In this document: piece by piece, positions 9,001-15,514 of the stretch | Layout: every line of letters begins with the position of its first letter | How positions within the stretch are numbered: the stretch's first letter is position 1 | DNA from: Flavobacteriaceae bacterium | Lineage (GTDB): Bacteria > Bacteroidota > Bacteroidia > Flavobacteriales > Flavobacteriaceae | Length of the DNA stretch: 64,000 bases | Assembly: GCA_018669795.1 (NCBI GenBank) | Contig: JABHSQ010000007.1 | Coordinates: 62,001-126,000 of the forward strand | Direction of reading: 5' to 3' | Position numbers and translations under genes: made by a program | The notes under the pieces: model-generated | Seen by the model: only the letters and a program-made list of their open reading frames with translations | What the model was told of the DNA's origin: nothing | Databases searched by the model: none

Positions 9001-10406
9001 CAAAAGGGGAAGCTGATGTACTTCGAAAAGCGATGGGTAAAAAGCTAATTGCAGTTTTGGATAAAATGAAGCCTAAGTTTATTTCTCAAGCCAAAGAAAA
9101 TGGACATGATGAAGAAAAACTTGAAAAAATTTGGAAAGATTGGGAAGCCTTTGCAAGTTATGCATTTAATAAATCGCATTCTACTTGTTATGCGTGGATT
9201 GCTTATCAGACTGCATATTTAAAAGCACATTATCCAGCGGAATATATGGCTGCCGTTTTATCTAATAATATGAATGACATTAAGCAGGTAAGCTTTTTTA
9301 TGGAGGAATGTCGTAGGATGGGGCTAGAGGTATTAGGGCCTGATGTGAATGAGTCGTATTATAAATTTATGGTAAATGATAAAGGTGCCATACGTTTTGG
9401 AATGGGAGCGATTAAAGGTGTTGGAGGAAATGCGGTAGCGACTATTGTCCAGACTAGAGATGATGGAAAGTATAAATCGGTATTTGATTTAGCTAAACGA
9501 ATTGATTTACGAGCAGCCAATAAAAAAGCTTTTGAAGGATTAGCATTGGCTGGTGGTTTTGATGGTTTCGACACCCATAGAGCTCAATACCTACATCCAG
9601 ACGAAAAGGGAGTGCTGTTTATAGAAAAGGTATTGCGATTTGCATCTAAATTTCAGGAATCTCAAAACAGCGATCAATTGGATATATTTGGAGGCGGTAG
9701 TGAAGTACAAATTCCAGAACCTGAAGTTCCTCCTTGTGAAGAATGGGGAACTCTTAAAAAATTAAAACAAGAGAAAGAGGTTGTTGGGATTTATATTTCG
9801 GGACACCCATTAGATGATTTTAAGACAGAGATCAATCGTTTTTGTAATTGTACTGCTTCTGATTTTAATAATTTAGAAAAATTCATTAATAGAGAAATGT
9901 GTTTTGGGGGTATGGTTGGAGATGTGCAACATCGAGAAACAAAAATGGGAAAAGGTTGGGCATTGTTCATTGTAGAAGATTATAATGAAAGTTATGAGTT
10001 TAGAATTTTTGGAGAACAATACCTTAAATTTCGTCATTTTTTGGTGCCTAATTCTTTTATCTTTATTAAAGCATTAGTTAAAGATGGTTGGGTTAATAAA
10101 GAAACACAGAAAAAAGGAGATCCAAGACTTCAATTTAATAGCATGCAGATGTTACAAGAAGTAATGGATAGCCACACGAAAAAATTAACCATTCAATTAC
10201 CTATCGAAGACGTTAACGATTTTAGTATTGCGAATTTAAAAGAAATTATAGCTAGTCATAAAGGAGATAAACATTTGGAATTATTGATTTATGAAGCATC
10301 CGAAAAAATAAAAGTTACCATGCCATCAAAAAAGTTCAAGATTGATATTTCAAACGAACTATTAAAAAAATTAGAAGATGAGCAAATTATGTATAAGCTT
10401 AATTAA
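6054..10406 (+). CDS. dnaE: DNA polymerase III alpha subunit with N-terminal 3'-5' exonuclease domain
   Basis: A 1450-residue replicative polymerase. Residues 1-190 form a DnaQ-type exonuclease (ExoI motif FDTETTG with D6 and E8; ExoIII-like HNATADVEAT). The PHP domain begins near residue 262 (FAHLHNHSQFSILQ). The polymerase catalytic Asp cluster PDIDIDFDDEGR lies near 676-687, and an OB-fold follows toward the C-terminus. Standard DnaE is about 1160 residues; the difference is the fused proofreading domain. This combined layout is known in Bacteroidota. It synthesises DNA as the core of the replisome. trxA follows with about 120 bases between. Confidence 0.95.
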   Translation: MFLIFDTETTGLPKRWNAPLTDSDNWPRCIQIAWQLHDKNGVLLEHEDYLVQPEGFNIPYDAEKIHGISTELAEKKGIPLTEVIEKFQKALAKTNFIVGQNLGFDNNIMGAEFHRLGIENPLLNFPMLDTCTEITAQLCQLPGGRGGKFKLPTLSELHTFLFSKPFSEAHNATADVEATTRCFLELIRRQLFTAKELNVESSYFETFTEINPQPFELIGLKHVNLKKASEKIRKELEKLTQEDEISTAIIEENIAGLEDIPFAHLHNHSQFSILQSTSSTQNLVKAAADNNMPAVALTDSGNMMGAFHFVMQVNDHNQSLTEEDASKKMKAIVGCEFFVCEDHLNKNHKDNGYQIVLLAKNKKGYHNLAKMSSLAFTDGFYYVPRIDRTIIKKYKEDIIVLTGGLYGEVPNKILNIGEKQAEDALIWWKETFGDDLYVEISRHDQEDEKRVNSVLIPMAKKHQVKMVASNNTYYINKEDANAHDILLCVKDGEKQATPIGRGRGYRYGLPNQEYYFKSQSEMKSLFKDLPEAITTISEIIDKVASYGLKRDVLLPKFDIPEEFQNPEDEKDGGKRGENAYLRGLTYKGAEKRYGELSDEIKERIDFELGVIANTGYPGYFLICQDFIAEARKMDVSVGPGRGSAAGSVVAYCLWITNIDPIKYNLLFERFLNPERVSMPDIDIDFDDEGRGRVLDYVIKKYGTNQVAQIITYGTMAAKSSIRDTARVLDLPLNSADRISKLIPNMTKLKKIFGYTDAEIRKKFRNDEVPKVNELLVIAEGNDLEAQTVNQARILEGSVRNVGTHACGVIITPSDITNFVPVATAKDSDMYVTQFDNSVVESAGLLKMDFLGLKTLTLIKDTVKLVKLKHQVDLDPDTFPLDDEPTFELFQKGETVGIFQYESAGMQKYLKDLKPTVFDDLIAMNALYRPGPIEYIPSFVNRKNGEEEILYDLPAMEEFLKETYGITVYQEQVMLLSQKLANFTKGEADVLRKAMGKKLIAVLDKMKPKFISQAKENGHDEEKLEKIWKDWEAFASYAFNKSHSTCYAWIAYQTAYLKAHYPAEYMAAVLSNNMNDIKQVSFFMEECRRMGLEVLGPDVNESYYKFMVNDKGAIRFGMGAIKGVGGNAVATIVQTRDDGKYKSVFDLAKRIDLRAANKKAFEGLALAGGFDGFDTHRAQYLHPDEKGVLFIEKVLRFASKFQESQNSDQLDIFGGGSEVQIPEPEVPPCEEWGTLKKLKQEKEVVGIYISGHPLDDFKTEINRFCNCTASDFNNLEKFINREMCFGGMVGDVQHRETKMGKGWALFIVEDYNESYEFRIFGEQYLKFRHFLVPNSFIFIKALVKDGWVNKETQKKGDPRLQFNSMQMLQEVMDSHTKKLTIQLPIEDVNDFSIANLKEIIASHKGDKHLELLIYEASEKIKVTMPSKKFKIDISNELLKKLEDEQIMYKLN

Positions 10407-10465
10407 TCTCAGGTTTGGAATTATAAAAAATCGTGATACTAACATCATATAATCTAATGATTTTC

Positions 10466-10499
10466 TTGTAAGTTAAAGTAGGATTATTGACTACATTTG
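10466..10499 (+). promoter_or_regulatory. probable trxA promoter
   Basis: The -7 box TACATTTG lies at 10492-10499, with a possible -33 TTG at 10466-10468; the 23-base spacer is at the long end of the range. Transcription would begin about 20 bases before the trxA ATG at 10525. Confidence 0.5.
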
Positions 10500-10524
10500 C
10501 ATAACAAATAAATATATTTAAATT

Positions 10525-10842
10525 ATGGCATTAGAAATAACAGACCAAACTTTTGAAGAAACAGTTTTAAAAAGTGAGAAACCAGTATTAGTTGATTTTT
10601 GGGCAGCTTGGTGTGGACCATGTAGAATGGTTGGGCCGATCATCGAAGAAATTAGTAAAGATTACGAAGGAAAAGCTGTTGTTGGTAAAGTTGATGTAGA
10701 TGCAAATCAAGAATTTGCTGCTAAATTTGGAGTAAGAAATATTCCAACAGTTTTGGTATTTCAAAATGGAGAAGTAGTAGGTAGACAAGTAGGAGTTGCT
10801 CCTAAAGCTACTTATGAAGAAGCATTAAATTCTTTACTTTAA
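10525..10842 (+). CDS. trxA: thioredoxin
   Basis: A 105-residue classical thioredoxin with the active site WCGPC at residues 29-33 (Cys30, Cys33), FWAAWC upstream and the cis-Pro loop NIPTVLVF. It is cytoplasmic (no signal peptide) and reduces protein disulfides using thioredoxin reductase. It appears to be transcribed alone: a TAnnTTTG promoter lies upstream and a strong hairpin terminator follows within 25 bases. Confidence 0.97.
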   Translation: MALEITDQTFEETVLKSEKPVLVDFWAAWCGPCRMVGPIIEEISKDYEGKAVVGKVDVDANQEFAAKFGVRNIPTVLVFQNGEVVGRQVGVAPKATYEEALNSLL

Positions 10843-10863
10843 TAATAATTAAAACATAAGATT

Positions 10864-10895
10864 AAAAAAGGTTTGCTATATAGCAAACCTTTTTT
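10864..10895 (+). terminator. intrinsic terminator after trxA
   Basis: A perfect 32-base palindrome: six A, then a 10-base arm GGTTTGCTAT and its complement, then six T. The A-run upstream makes it bidirectional in principle, but no gene faces it from the right. Confidence 0.9.
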
Positions 10896-10907
10896 AATTT
10901 AGACCTA

Positions 10908-11837
10908 ATGGATATACGCAAAGAAATAAACGAAATAACAGGGTTTAATAACCTAGAACTATTGGCTCATCAGTTAGTGGAAGGGTTTATTTCTGGTTTG
11001 CATAAAAGTCCTTTTCATGGATTTTCAGCAGAATTTGCAGAACATAAAATTTACAACCAAGGAGAAAGTACCAAACACATCGATTGGAAGTTATTTGCAA
11101 AAACGGATAAACTTTATACCAAGCGCTACGAAGAAGAAACAAATTTACGATGTCATTTAATAATAGACAATAGTAGCTCTATGCATTATCCTTTATTAAA
11201 GGATTTTGATATAAATCATCTTAATAAAATTAGTTTTTCAGTATTGGCCGCCGCCGCGATCATGAATTTGTTAAAACGCCAAAGAGATGCTGTTGGATTA
11301 AGTATTTATAGTGATAACTATGATTTTTATAGCAATGAAAAGGGTAGTGAACGTCACCATCAAATGTTATTAGCTAAATTAAATGAAGCACTAGAAAATA
11401 AAAGCGAGCAGATAGAAACTAAGACTTATACTTATCTTCATGAAATAGCAGATAAGATTAAAAGGCGCTCTATGGTTTTTTTATTTACTGACATGTTTCA
11501 AAGTAATTTGGAAGAAGAAAAATTATTTGAGGCATTACAGCATTTAAAGTATAATAAGCATGAAGTTATCTTATTTCATACCTATGATAAAGAGAAAGAA
11601 ATAGAATTTAACTTTAACAACAGGCCCAAACGATTTGTTGATGTAGAAACGGGAGTACATGTAAATCTTTATGCTGATACTATTAGAGCTAATTATGAAA
11701 AAGCTGTTAAAGATTATTTTAAAGAGCTTAAAATACGTTGTGGACAGTATGGGATTAAGTATGTTCCTGTGGCTATTAATGAAGATTTTAGCACCATTTT
11801 AACAACGTATCTAGTAGAGCATCAAAAGTTTGGATAG
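10908..11837 (+). CDS. DUF58 domain-containing protein (von Willebrand A-like fold)
   Basis: A 309-residue soluble protein. It contains the DUF58 signature around residues 35-65 (segments SPFHGFSAEFAEHK and DWKLFAKTDKLYTKRYEEE) and a VWA/MIDAS-like stretch (LIIDNSSSMHY). DUF58 proteins usually lie beside MoxR-type AAA ATPases and BatA/BatB membrane proteins and are thought to act in envelope stress or enzyme maturation. No MoxR gene is adjacent here, so this copy is isolated. The start codon lies 13 bases after the trxA terminator. tRNA-Asp follows about 100 bases downstream. Confidence 0.85.
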   Translation: MDIRKEINEITGFNNLELLAHQLVEGFISGLHKSPFHGFSAEFAEHKIYNQGESTKHIDWKLFAKTDKLYTKRYEEETNLRCHLIIDNSSSMHYPLLKDFDINHLNKISFSVLAAAAIMNLLKRQRDAVGLSIYSDNYDFYSNEKGSERHHQMLLAKLNEALENKSEQIETKTYTYLHEIADKIKRRSMVFLFTDMFQSNLEEEKLFEALQHLKYNKHEVILFHTYDKEKEIEFNFNNRPKRFVDVETGVHVNLYADTIRANYEKAVKDYFKELKIRCGQYGIKYVPVAINEDFSTILTTYLVEHQKFG

Positions 11838-11875
11838 TAAAAGAAATAAACTTTTTTATTTTTTTTTAAAATAGT

Positions 11876-11905
11876 TTGCAATAAAGAATAGGAGGTGTAT
11901 ATTTG
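11876..11905 (+). promoter_or_regulatory. tRNA-Asp promoter
   Basis: A near-consensus Bacteroidota promoter: TTG at 11876-11878, a 19-base spacer, and TATATTTG at 11898-11905. It lies 35 bases before the tRNA 5' end. Confidence 0.8.
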
Positions 11906-11940
11906 CCCTCGCTAATAAACAATAGTGATATTGTAAGCAC

Positions 11941-12014
11941 GGTCTGGTAGTTCAGTTGGTTAGAATACCTGCCTGTCACGCAGGGGGTCGCGAGTTCGAG
12001 TCTCGTCCAGACCG
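11941..12014 (+). tRNA. tRNA-Asp (GTC)
   Basis: A full cloverleaf. The acceptor stem GGTCTGG (11941-11947) pairs with CCAGACC (12007-12013), with discriminator G at 12014. The anticodon stem CCTGC/GCAGG carries loop CTGTCAC with anticodon GTC at 11975-11977. The T arm contains GTTCGAG. CCA is not encoded. Its 3' 17 bases are part of the 116-bp repeat that brackets a genomic island, so this gene is the likely integration target. Confidence 0.97.
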
Positions 12015-12113
12015 CAATTAAAATGTTGTGTTGTTAACACTAAGTCGTTAAGACTTACGTAGTTAATTAATGAGAAGCTTGTCCATATGGATAGGCTTTT
12101 TTTGTTAATTGAC
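11998..12113 (+). repeat. island left-end direct repeat (attL-like) overlapping the tRNA-Asp 3' end
   Basis: A 116-base block identical, except for one base (C at 12058, T at 18892), to 18832-18947. It contains the last 17 bases of tRNA-Asp and the tRNA terminator. Bases immediately outside both copies differ. Repeats of a tRNA 3' end on both sides of foreign-looking DNA are the classic footprint of site-specific integration. Confidence 0.85.
12075..12103 (+). terminator. tRNA-Asp terminator
   Basis: The hairpin AAGCTTGTCC / GGATAGGCTT with an ATAT loop is followed by a T run. The same hairpin recurs at 18909-18937 (in the right repeat) and, with one loop change, at 31526-31555 behind a cold-shock gene. 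Confidence 0.8.
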
Positions 12114-12211
12114 GTTTCTTCCAAAATATCTCCAATTTGCACCTGAAAAAGACTCCTCTGGGGTCTCCTATATATTTCAAAAGCCTCCCATTAATTTAAA
12201 ATCTAAAAATT

Positions 12212-12586
12212 ATGAAACTAAACATATTATATACTATTAATAAGTACAAAGAAAATAGCAAAGGACTTTGTTATATAACCTGTAGATTGACTTATTTAAA
12301 AAAAAGAAAACAATTCTCTACAGGAATATTTATTAATCCTCTATTCTGGAATAGTAAAAAGCAACAAGCAGAACCACTAGAACCTGATGTAAATTACATT
12401 AAAACTCAACTAAGCCTGATAAGACAAGATCTTAATCAGGCTTTTTTATTTCTACAAGTTAAAGGAACACCATTTACAGTATTAGACATCTATAAAAAAC
12501 ACAAAGGAGAAGCTTCTGCTTTATATCTGTATACGTTGTATGTTGATGGAAAAAGAATAGATACTAAAAGAATGATAGTAGAATAA
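12212..12586 (+). pseudogene. tyrosine recombinase (integrase) remnant, N-terminal arm-binding domain only
   Basis: The frame encodes 124 residues. The N-terminal 85 or so (LNILYTINKYKENSKGLCYI, then RKQFSTGIFINPLFWNSKKQ and INPxxWN-type motifs) look like the arm DNA-binding domain of Bacteroidota phage-type integrases (Arm_DNA-bind_5 group). Intact members have about 400 residues with a core-binding and a catalytic R...HxxR...Y domain. Here the frame breaks into unrelated sequence after residue 100 and stops, so the catalytic part is lost. It sits 100 bases inside the left att repeat, where island integrases normally sit. It suggests that the island is no longer self-mobile. Confidence 0.75.
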
Positions 12587-12658
12587 ATTAAAACCATTTA
12601 TAGATTATAAACCCTTAAAATAAAGCCACTGGCTTTTTTATGCATCATTTTAATTTAC

Positions 12659-12666
12659 TACTTTTG
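12659..12666 (+). promoter_or_regulatory. cassette promoter -7 box, copy 1
   Basis: TACTTTTG within a conserved context (ACTACTTTTGGTTTAA) that recurs at 13210-13217 and, on the minus strand, at 20154-20147 and 20738-20731. In the other copies it is followed 15-20 bases later by a lipoprotein ATG. Here the leader is missing and the DUF1566 remnant begins at once. Confidence 0.7.
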
Positions 12667-12671
12667 GTTTA

Positions 12672-13134
12672 ATTCTTGCTATTGGGCAGAGTTATCAGGG
12701 AGGTATAATAGCTTATATAGATTCAACTGGGCAAACACTGCTTAATTGCAGCTACAGAAGACCAAAGTGAAGGAATACAATGGTATAATGGTAGTTATGT
12801 TTTAACAGGTGCAACAGGTACTGCTATCGGAACAGGACTAACTAATACAAATGCTATAATAGCTGCTCAAGGCCCAACAGAAACATCTTATGCAGCTGGG
12901 CTGGCAAGAGCATATAATGGTGGAGGATATACCGATTGGTTTTTACCTTCAAAGGATGAATTAAATCAACTGTATTTAAATAAGGCAGCGATTGGTGGGT
13001 TTACTGCCAATCCCTACTGGAGTTCTACGGAGATCGATAACCTTAGCTCGTGGCTACAGAATTTCTACGTTGGTGATCAGATCAACGCCAATAAGTACGG
13101 CGCAGCCTATGTGCGTGCAGTTCGAGCTTTTTAA
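12672..13134 (+). pseudogene. broken DUF1566 (Lcl/C-type-lectin-fold) lipoprotein gene
   Basis: Two frames together encode one DUF1566-type protein. From 12672 the reading is LAIGQSYQGGIIAYIDSTGQ. The frame then shifts between about 12735 and 12750, and the second frame continues LIAATEDQSEGIQWYNGSYV, GYTDWFLPSKDELNQLYLNK, YWSSTE and ends YVRAVRAF-stop at 13132-13134. The 5' end lacks the start codon and lipoprotein leader that sit behind this promoter in sister cassettes, so there is both a 5' deletion and a frameshift. Intact relatives are secreted or surface lipoproteins with a lectin-like ligand-binding fold. Codon use in the last 120 bases differs sharply from the rest (see the variable repeat entry). 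Confidence 0.8.
13015..13131 (+). repeat. candidate diversity-generating retroelement variable repeat (VR)
   Basis: This is the 3' end of the DUF1566 remnant. Between the constant frames YWSSTE and YVRAVRAF the changeable codons are ATC, GAT, CTT, AGC, TCG, CTA, TAC, GTT, GAT, ATC, GCC, TAC, GGC, GCA and GCC. Nearly all are what AAC or AAT codons become when adenines are replaced, while intervening AAC/AAT, CAG and AAG codons stay. The tail GTGCGTGCAGTTCGAGC is GC-rich, as expected of an IMH site. The block is clearly more GC-rich than its surroundings. No template repeat or reverse transcriptase is visible in this window. Confidence 0.6.
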
Positions 13135-13157
13135 TTATTTATCAATTTAACAGATTA

Positions 13158-13190
13158 CAAATCACTCTATTAATTTAGGGTGGTTTTTTT
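13158..13190 (+). terminator. cassette terminator, copy 1
   Basis: A hairpin with arms ATCACTCTA and TAGGGTGGT around TTAATT, then a T run. It is the plus-strand copy of a terminator repeated behind the cassettes at 15439, 19111, 20273 and 20758. Confidence 0.8.
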
Positions 13191-13209
13191 ATGCATCATT
13201 TTAATTAAC

Positions 13210-13217
13210 TACTTTTG
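13210..13217 (+). promoter_or_regulatory. cassette promoter -7 box, copy 2
   Basis: TACTTTTG, 18 bases before the ATG at 13235, in the conserved context shared with the other cassette genes (ATTAACTACTTTTGGTTTAA). It follows directly on the preceding cassette's terminator, so terminator and promoter travel as one unit of about 80 bases. Confidence 0.75.
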
Positions 13218-13234
13218 GTTTAAAACCAAACACA

Positions 13235-15205
13235 ATGAAAAAACTTATTTATTTATTTTTAACTGTACTTATCGTTGCTTGTCGTAAGGAAAAAGAAAAT
13301 ATAATTTCATTATTAAAAAGTAGGAGAACAATACATCTAATCCTGATCCTGCTAGTAATAAACATAGGTGAATTAACTGCTCAAAAAACAAAAGAAGTTA
13401 AAAAAGTAGTAAATGAAAATTTTGAAAAAGAATCTACACCAATTCAAAAATCTAGCACGAACTTAAAAAATATAAAATTAGAATATGATATACCTTCTAA
13501 CAAAGCTATTGAAGTAGCTATTATTGGAGCTGGTGTTTCGGGATTATATAGTGCATATCGTTTAACTAAAGATGAGAATACCGCTTTGCCAGCAGATCAA
13601 ATTCAAATATTTGAAATGAGTAATCGTATTGGAGGGCGTTTAGAATCTGTTCAATTACCAGGAATTACAATTACTGGAGAATTAGGGGGAATGCGCTATT
13701 TAACTTCTCAAAAAATTGTAACATCACTAATTCAAAATGTATTTAAAGAGGAGTTAAAGCATGTTGATTTCCCCATGGGAAATGATGCAAATCTTTTTGG
13801 GTATTTCAGAAAACAACGTATTAAAATGAATGCTTGGGAAATAGCACAAGAAAAAGGTGAAAAACTAGAGACTCACTATTATTTAAATGAAAAAGATTTA
13901 GGATATAGTCCCAATCAATTATTTAATAAATTAATCTATGATGTTTTGATTGCCGACCCTTGGTTCGAAATGCATTTTGGTCAATATATCGAAAAGATTT
14001 CTAAATATGACTATTCGTTTAAAATTACAAGAGAACAATGGAATATCATTAAACCAAAACTTACATATCATTTTCCTGGTCCTTATTCTGGAATGAAAGT
14101 AAATGATTTTGGATTTTGGAATTTAATTAAAGATCAAGTGTCTCAAGAAGGGTTTAATTTTTTAGCTGATGCAGGAGGGTATTATTCTAATACAATTAAT
14201 TGGAATGCCGCTGAAGCATTACCATATATGATAGGAGATTTTTCCAGTACAACAGTAACTTACAGAACGATTGAAGGAGGCTATGATTTAATCGCCTATG
14301 CTTTAGCGGATGCTTATCTAAAAGAAAAAGGAGCTAATATATGGATGGGAAACCGTTTGGTTACATTCGATAAACAAACCTCCGGTAAATATAAATATAA
14401 GTTGAAATTTTTTCATGAAAAATCAAAAACTATTTGGACTCTAGAAACAAATAAGATTATTCTTGCTATACCCAGAAGGTCTTTGGAATTATTAGATCAA
14501 AACAATTTCTTCTTTGATAAAGATACTCAAGAAGTGTTTCAAAAAAATATAGCTTCTGTAATAAAGGAGCCTTCTTTAAAAATATTAATGGGATTTGAAG
14601 AGCCCTGGTGGATAGAGGATTTTAAAATCTATGATGGACATTCAATAACAGATCTTCCTATACGCCAATGTTATTACTTTGGAGTTGATCAAAATGATAG
14701 TCATTCTTTATTGCTAGGAAGCTATAACGATATGAGTTCAGTCACCTTTTGGCAAGGATTAACAAAGTCTCAAACAAAAGGTGAGTCTAACTTAAAATTG
14801 TTCACGCCAAGAGCTACAAAAAGAATAAAAGCAGATGAGTTTAAATCTAGATTACTTGAAAACCAAGCGACACAAGTAATGGTAGATGAAGCTATGAATC
14901 AAATTAGAGAATTACATGGCCGTCCAGAAATTCCTTATCCATATGTAACTTGGTATAAAGACTGGAGCCAAGATCCATTTGGAGGAGGTTACCATGCTTG
15001 GAAATCTAATTACGACATAGCAAAGACTATGGCTTATATGCGAAACCCTAACCCTAAGGAGAGTATTTATATCTGTGGGGAAGCTTATTCAGATCAGCAA
15101 GGATGGGTTGAAGGAGCCTTTTGCGTTGCAGAAAGAATGTTGGAAGATTATTTTAATTTAAAACGTCCAAACTGGATACCATCAAATTATTACTTAGGTT
15201 GGTAA
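13235..15205 (+). CDS. secreted flavin amine oxidase with cassette-type lipoprotein leader
   Basis: A 656-residue FAD-dependent amine oxidase. The dinucleotide-binding motif is VAIIGAGVSGLYSAYRL (GAGVSG at 98-103), followed by the GG-type segment NRIGGRLESV. The C-terminal FAD segment is YICGEAYSDQQGWVEGAF. Members oxidise amines or L-amino acids, releasing ammonia and peroxide. The N-terminus is odd. Residues 1-16 (MKKLIYLFLTVLIVAC) are the lipoprotein leader used by the neighbouring BspA-like genes, and a second, complete-looking signal peptide follows at about 29-50 (RRTIHLILILLVINIGELTAQ-like, ending TAQ). This suggests that an amine oxidase gene was captured behind a cassette leader. Whether it is lipidated at Cys16 is uncertain. 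Substrate unknown. Confidence 0.8.
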   Translation: MKKLIYLFLTVLIVACRKEKENIISLLKSRRTIHLILILLVINIGELTAQKTKEVKKVVNENFEKESTPIQKSSTNLKNIKLEYDIPSNKAIEVAIIGAGVSGLYSAYRLTKDENTALPADQIQIFEMSNRIGGRLESVQLPGITITGELGGMRYLTSQKIVTSLIQNVFKEELKHVDFPMGNDANLFGYFRKQRIKMNAWEIAQEKGEKLETHYYLNEKDLGYSPNQLFNKLIYDVLIADPWFEMHFGQYIEKISKYDYSFKITREQWNIIKPKLTYHFPGPYSGMKVNDFGFWNLIKDQVSQEGFNFLADAGGYYSNTINWNAAEALPYMIGDFSSTTVTYRTIEGGYDLIAYALADAYLKEKGANIWMGNRLVTFDKQTSGKYKYKLKFFHEKSKTIWTLETNKIILAIPRRSLELLDQNNFFFDKDTQEVFQKNIASVIKEPSLKILMGFEEPWWIEDFKIYDGHSITDLPIRQCYYFGVDQNDSHSLLLGSYNDMSSVTFWQGLTKSQTKGESNLKLFTPRATKRIKADEFKSRLLENQATQVMVDEAMNQIRELHGRPEIPYPYVTWYKDWSQDPFGGGYHAWKSNYDIAKTMAYMRNPNPKESIYICGEAYSDQQGWVEGAFCVAERMLEDYFNLKRPNWIPSNYYLGW

Positions 15206-15206
15206 A

Positions 15207-15308
15207 AAGCAACAAGGATGGGTCAATGGTTCTTTAAGATCTGCAGACTTAGTGTTAAATAGACACTTTGGTATAGAATCATTAGTAAACGTAACTTTAA
15301 AAGAATGA
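15207..15308 (+). pseudogene. 3' fragment of a second amine oxidase gene
   Basis: Directly after the amine oxidase stop, a different frame encodes 33 residues (KQQGWVNGSLRSADLVLNRH and on) ending at a TGA at 15306-15308. It parallels the upstream protein's own end (SDQQGWVEGAFCVAERMLED), so it is the leftover C-terminus of a related oxidase. A tandem copy was probably lost by deletion or recombination across this conserved motif. Confidence 0.6.
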
Positions 15309-15438
15309 AAATATACAGATTAAGTCAACTAATACATATCAAGTTATAATAGTTAACGGTTGGTTAATATATGGTTAACGAAAGGTAAAGCACATTGCCG
15401 TAAGCATATTAATATCTACAATTAACTAAATAGCTGGC

Positions 15439-15475
15439 ATAAAAAAAACCACCCTAAATTAATAGAGTCGCTTTA
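15439..15475 (-). terminator. cassette terminator, copy 2 (serves the minus-strand BspA-like gene)
   Basis: Read on the minus strand: ACTCTA-TTAATT-TAGGGT flanked by partly pairing arms and a T run (A run on the plus strand at 15441-15448). One stem position is mismatched compared with the other copies. It lies about 40 bases beyond the stop of the gene at 15515. Confidence 0.7.
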
Positions 15476-15514
15476 TTTTAAAAAAAGGATTTATAATTTA
15501 ATTAGTTTAAATCA

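Noticed and set aside
11960-12142. Minus-strand frame across tRNA-Asp reading CGLDETRTRDPLRDRQ-like sequence
   Set aside because: This is the usual false protein from the antisense of a tRNA; a similar one appears at 18797-19108 from the tRNA remnant.
15309-15438. Possible type IX secretion C-terminal domain remnant (STNTYQVIIVNGW in one frame)
   Set aside because: Only about 18 residues, interrupted by a stop; too short to separate from chance.
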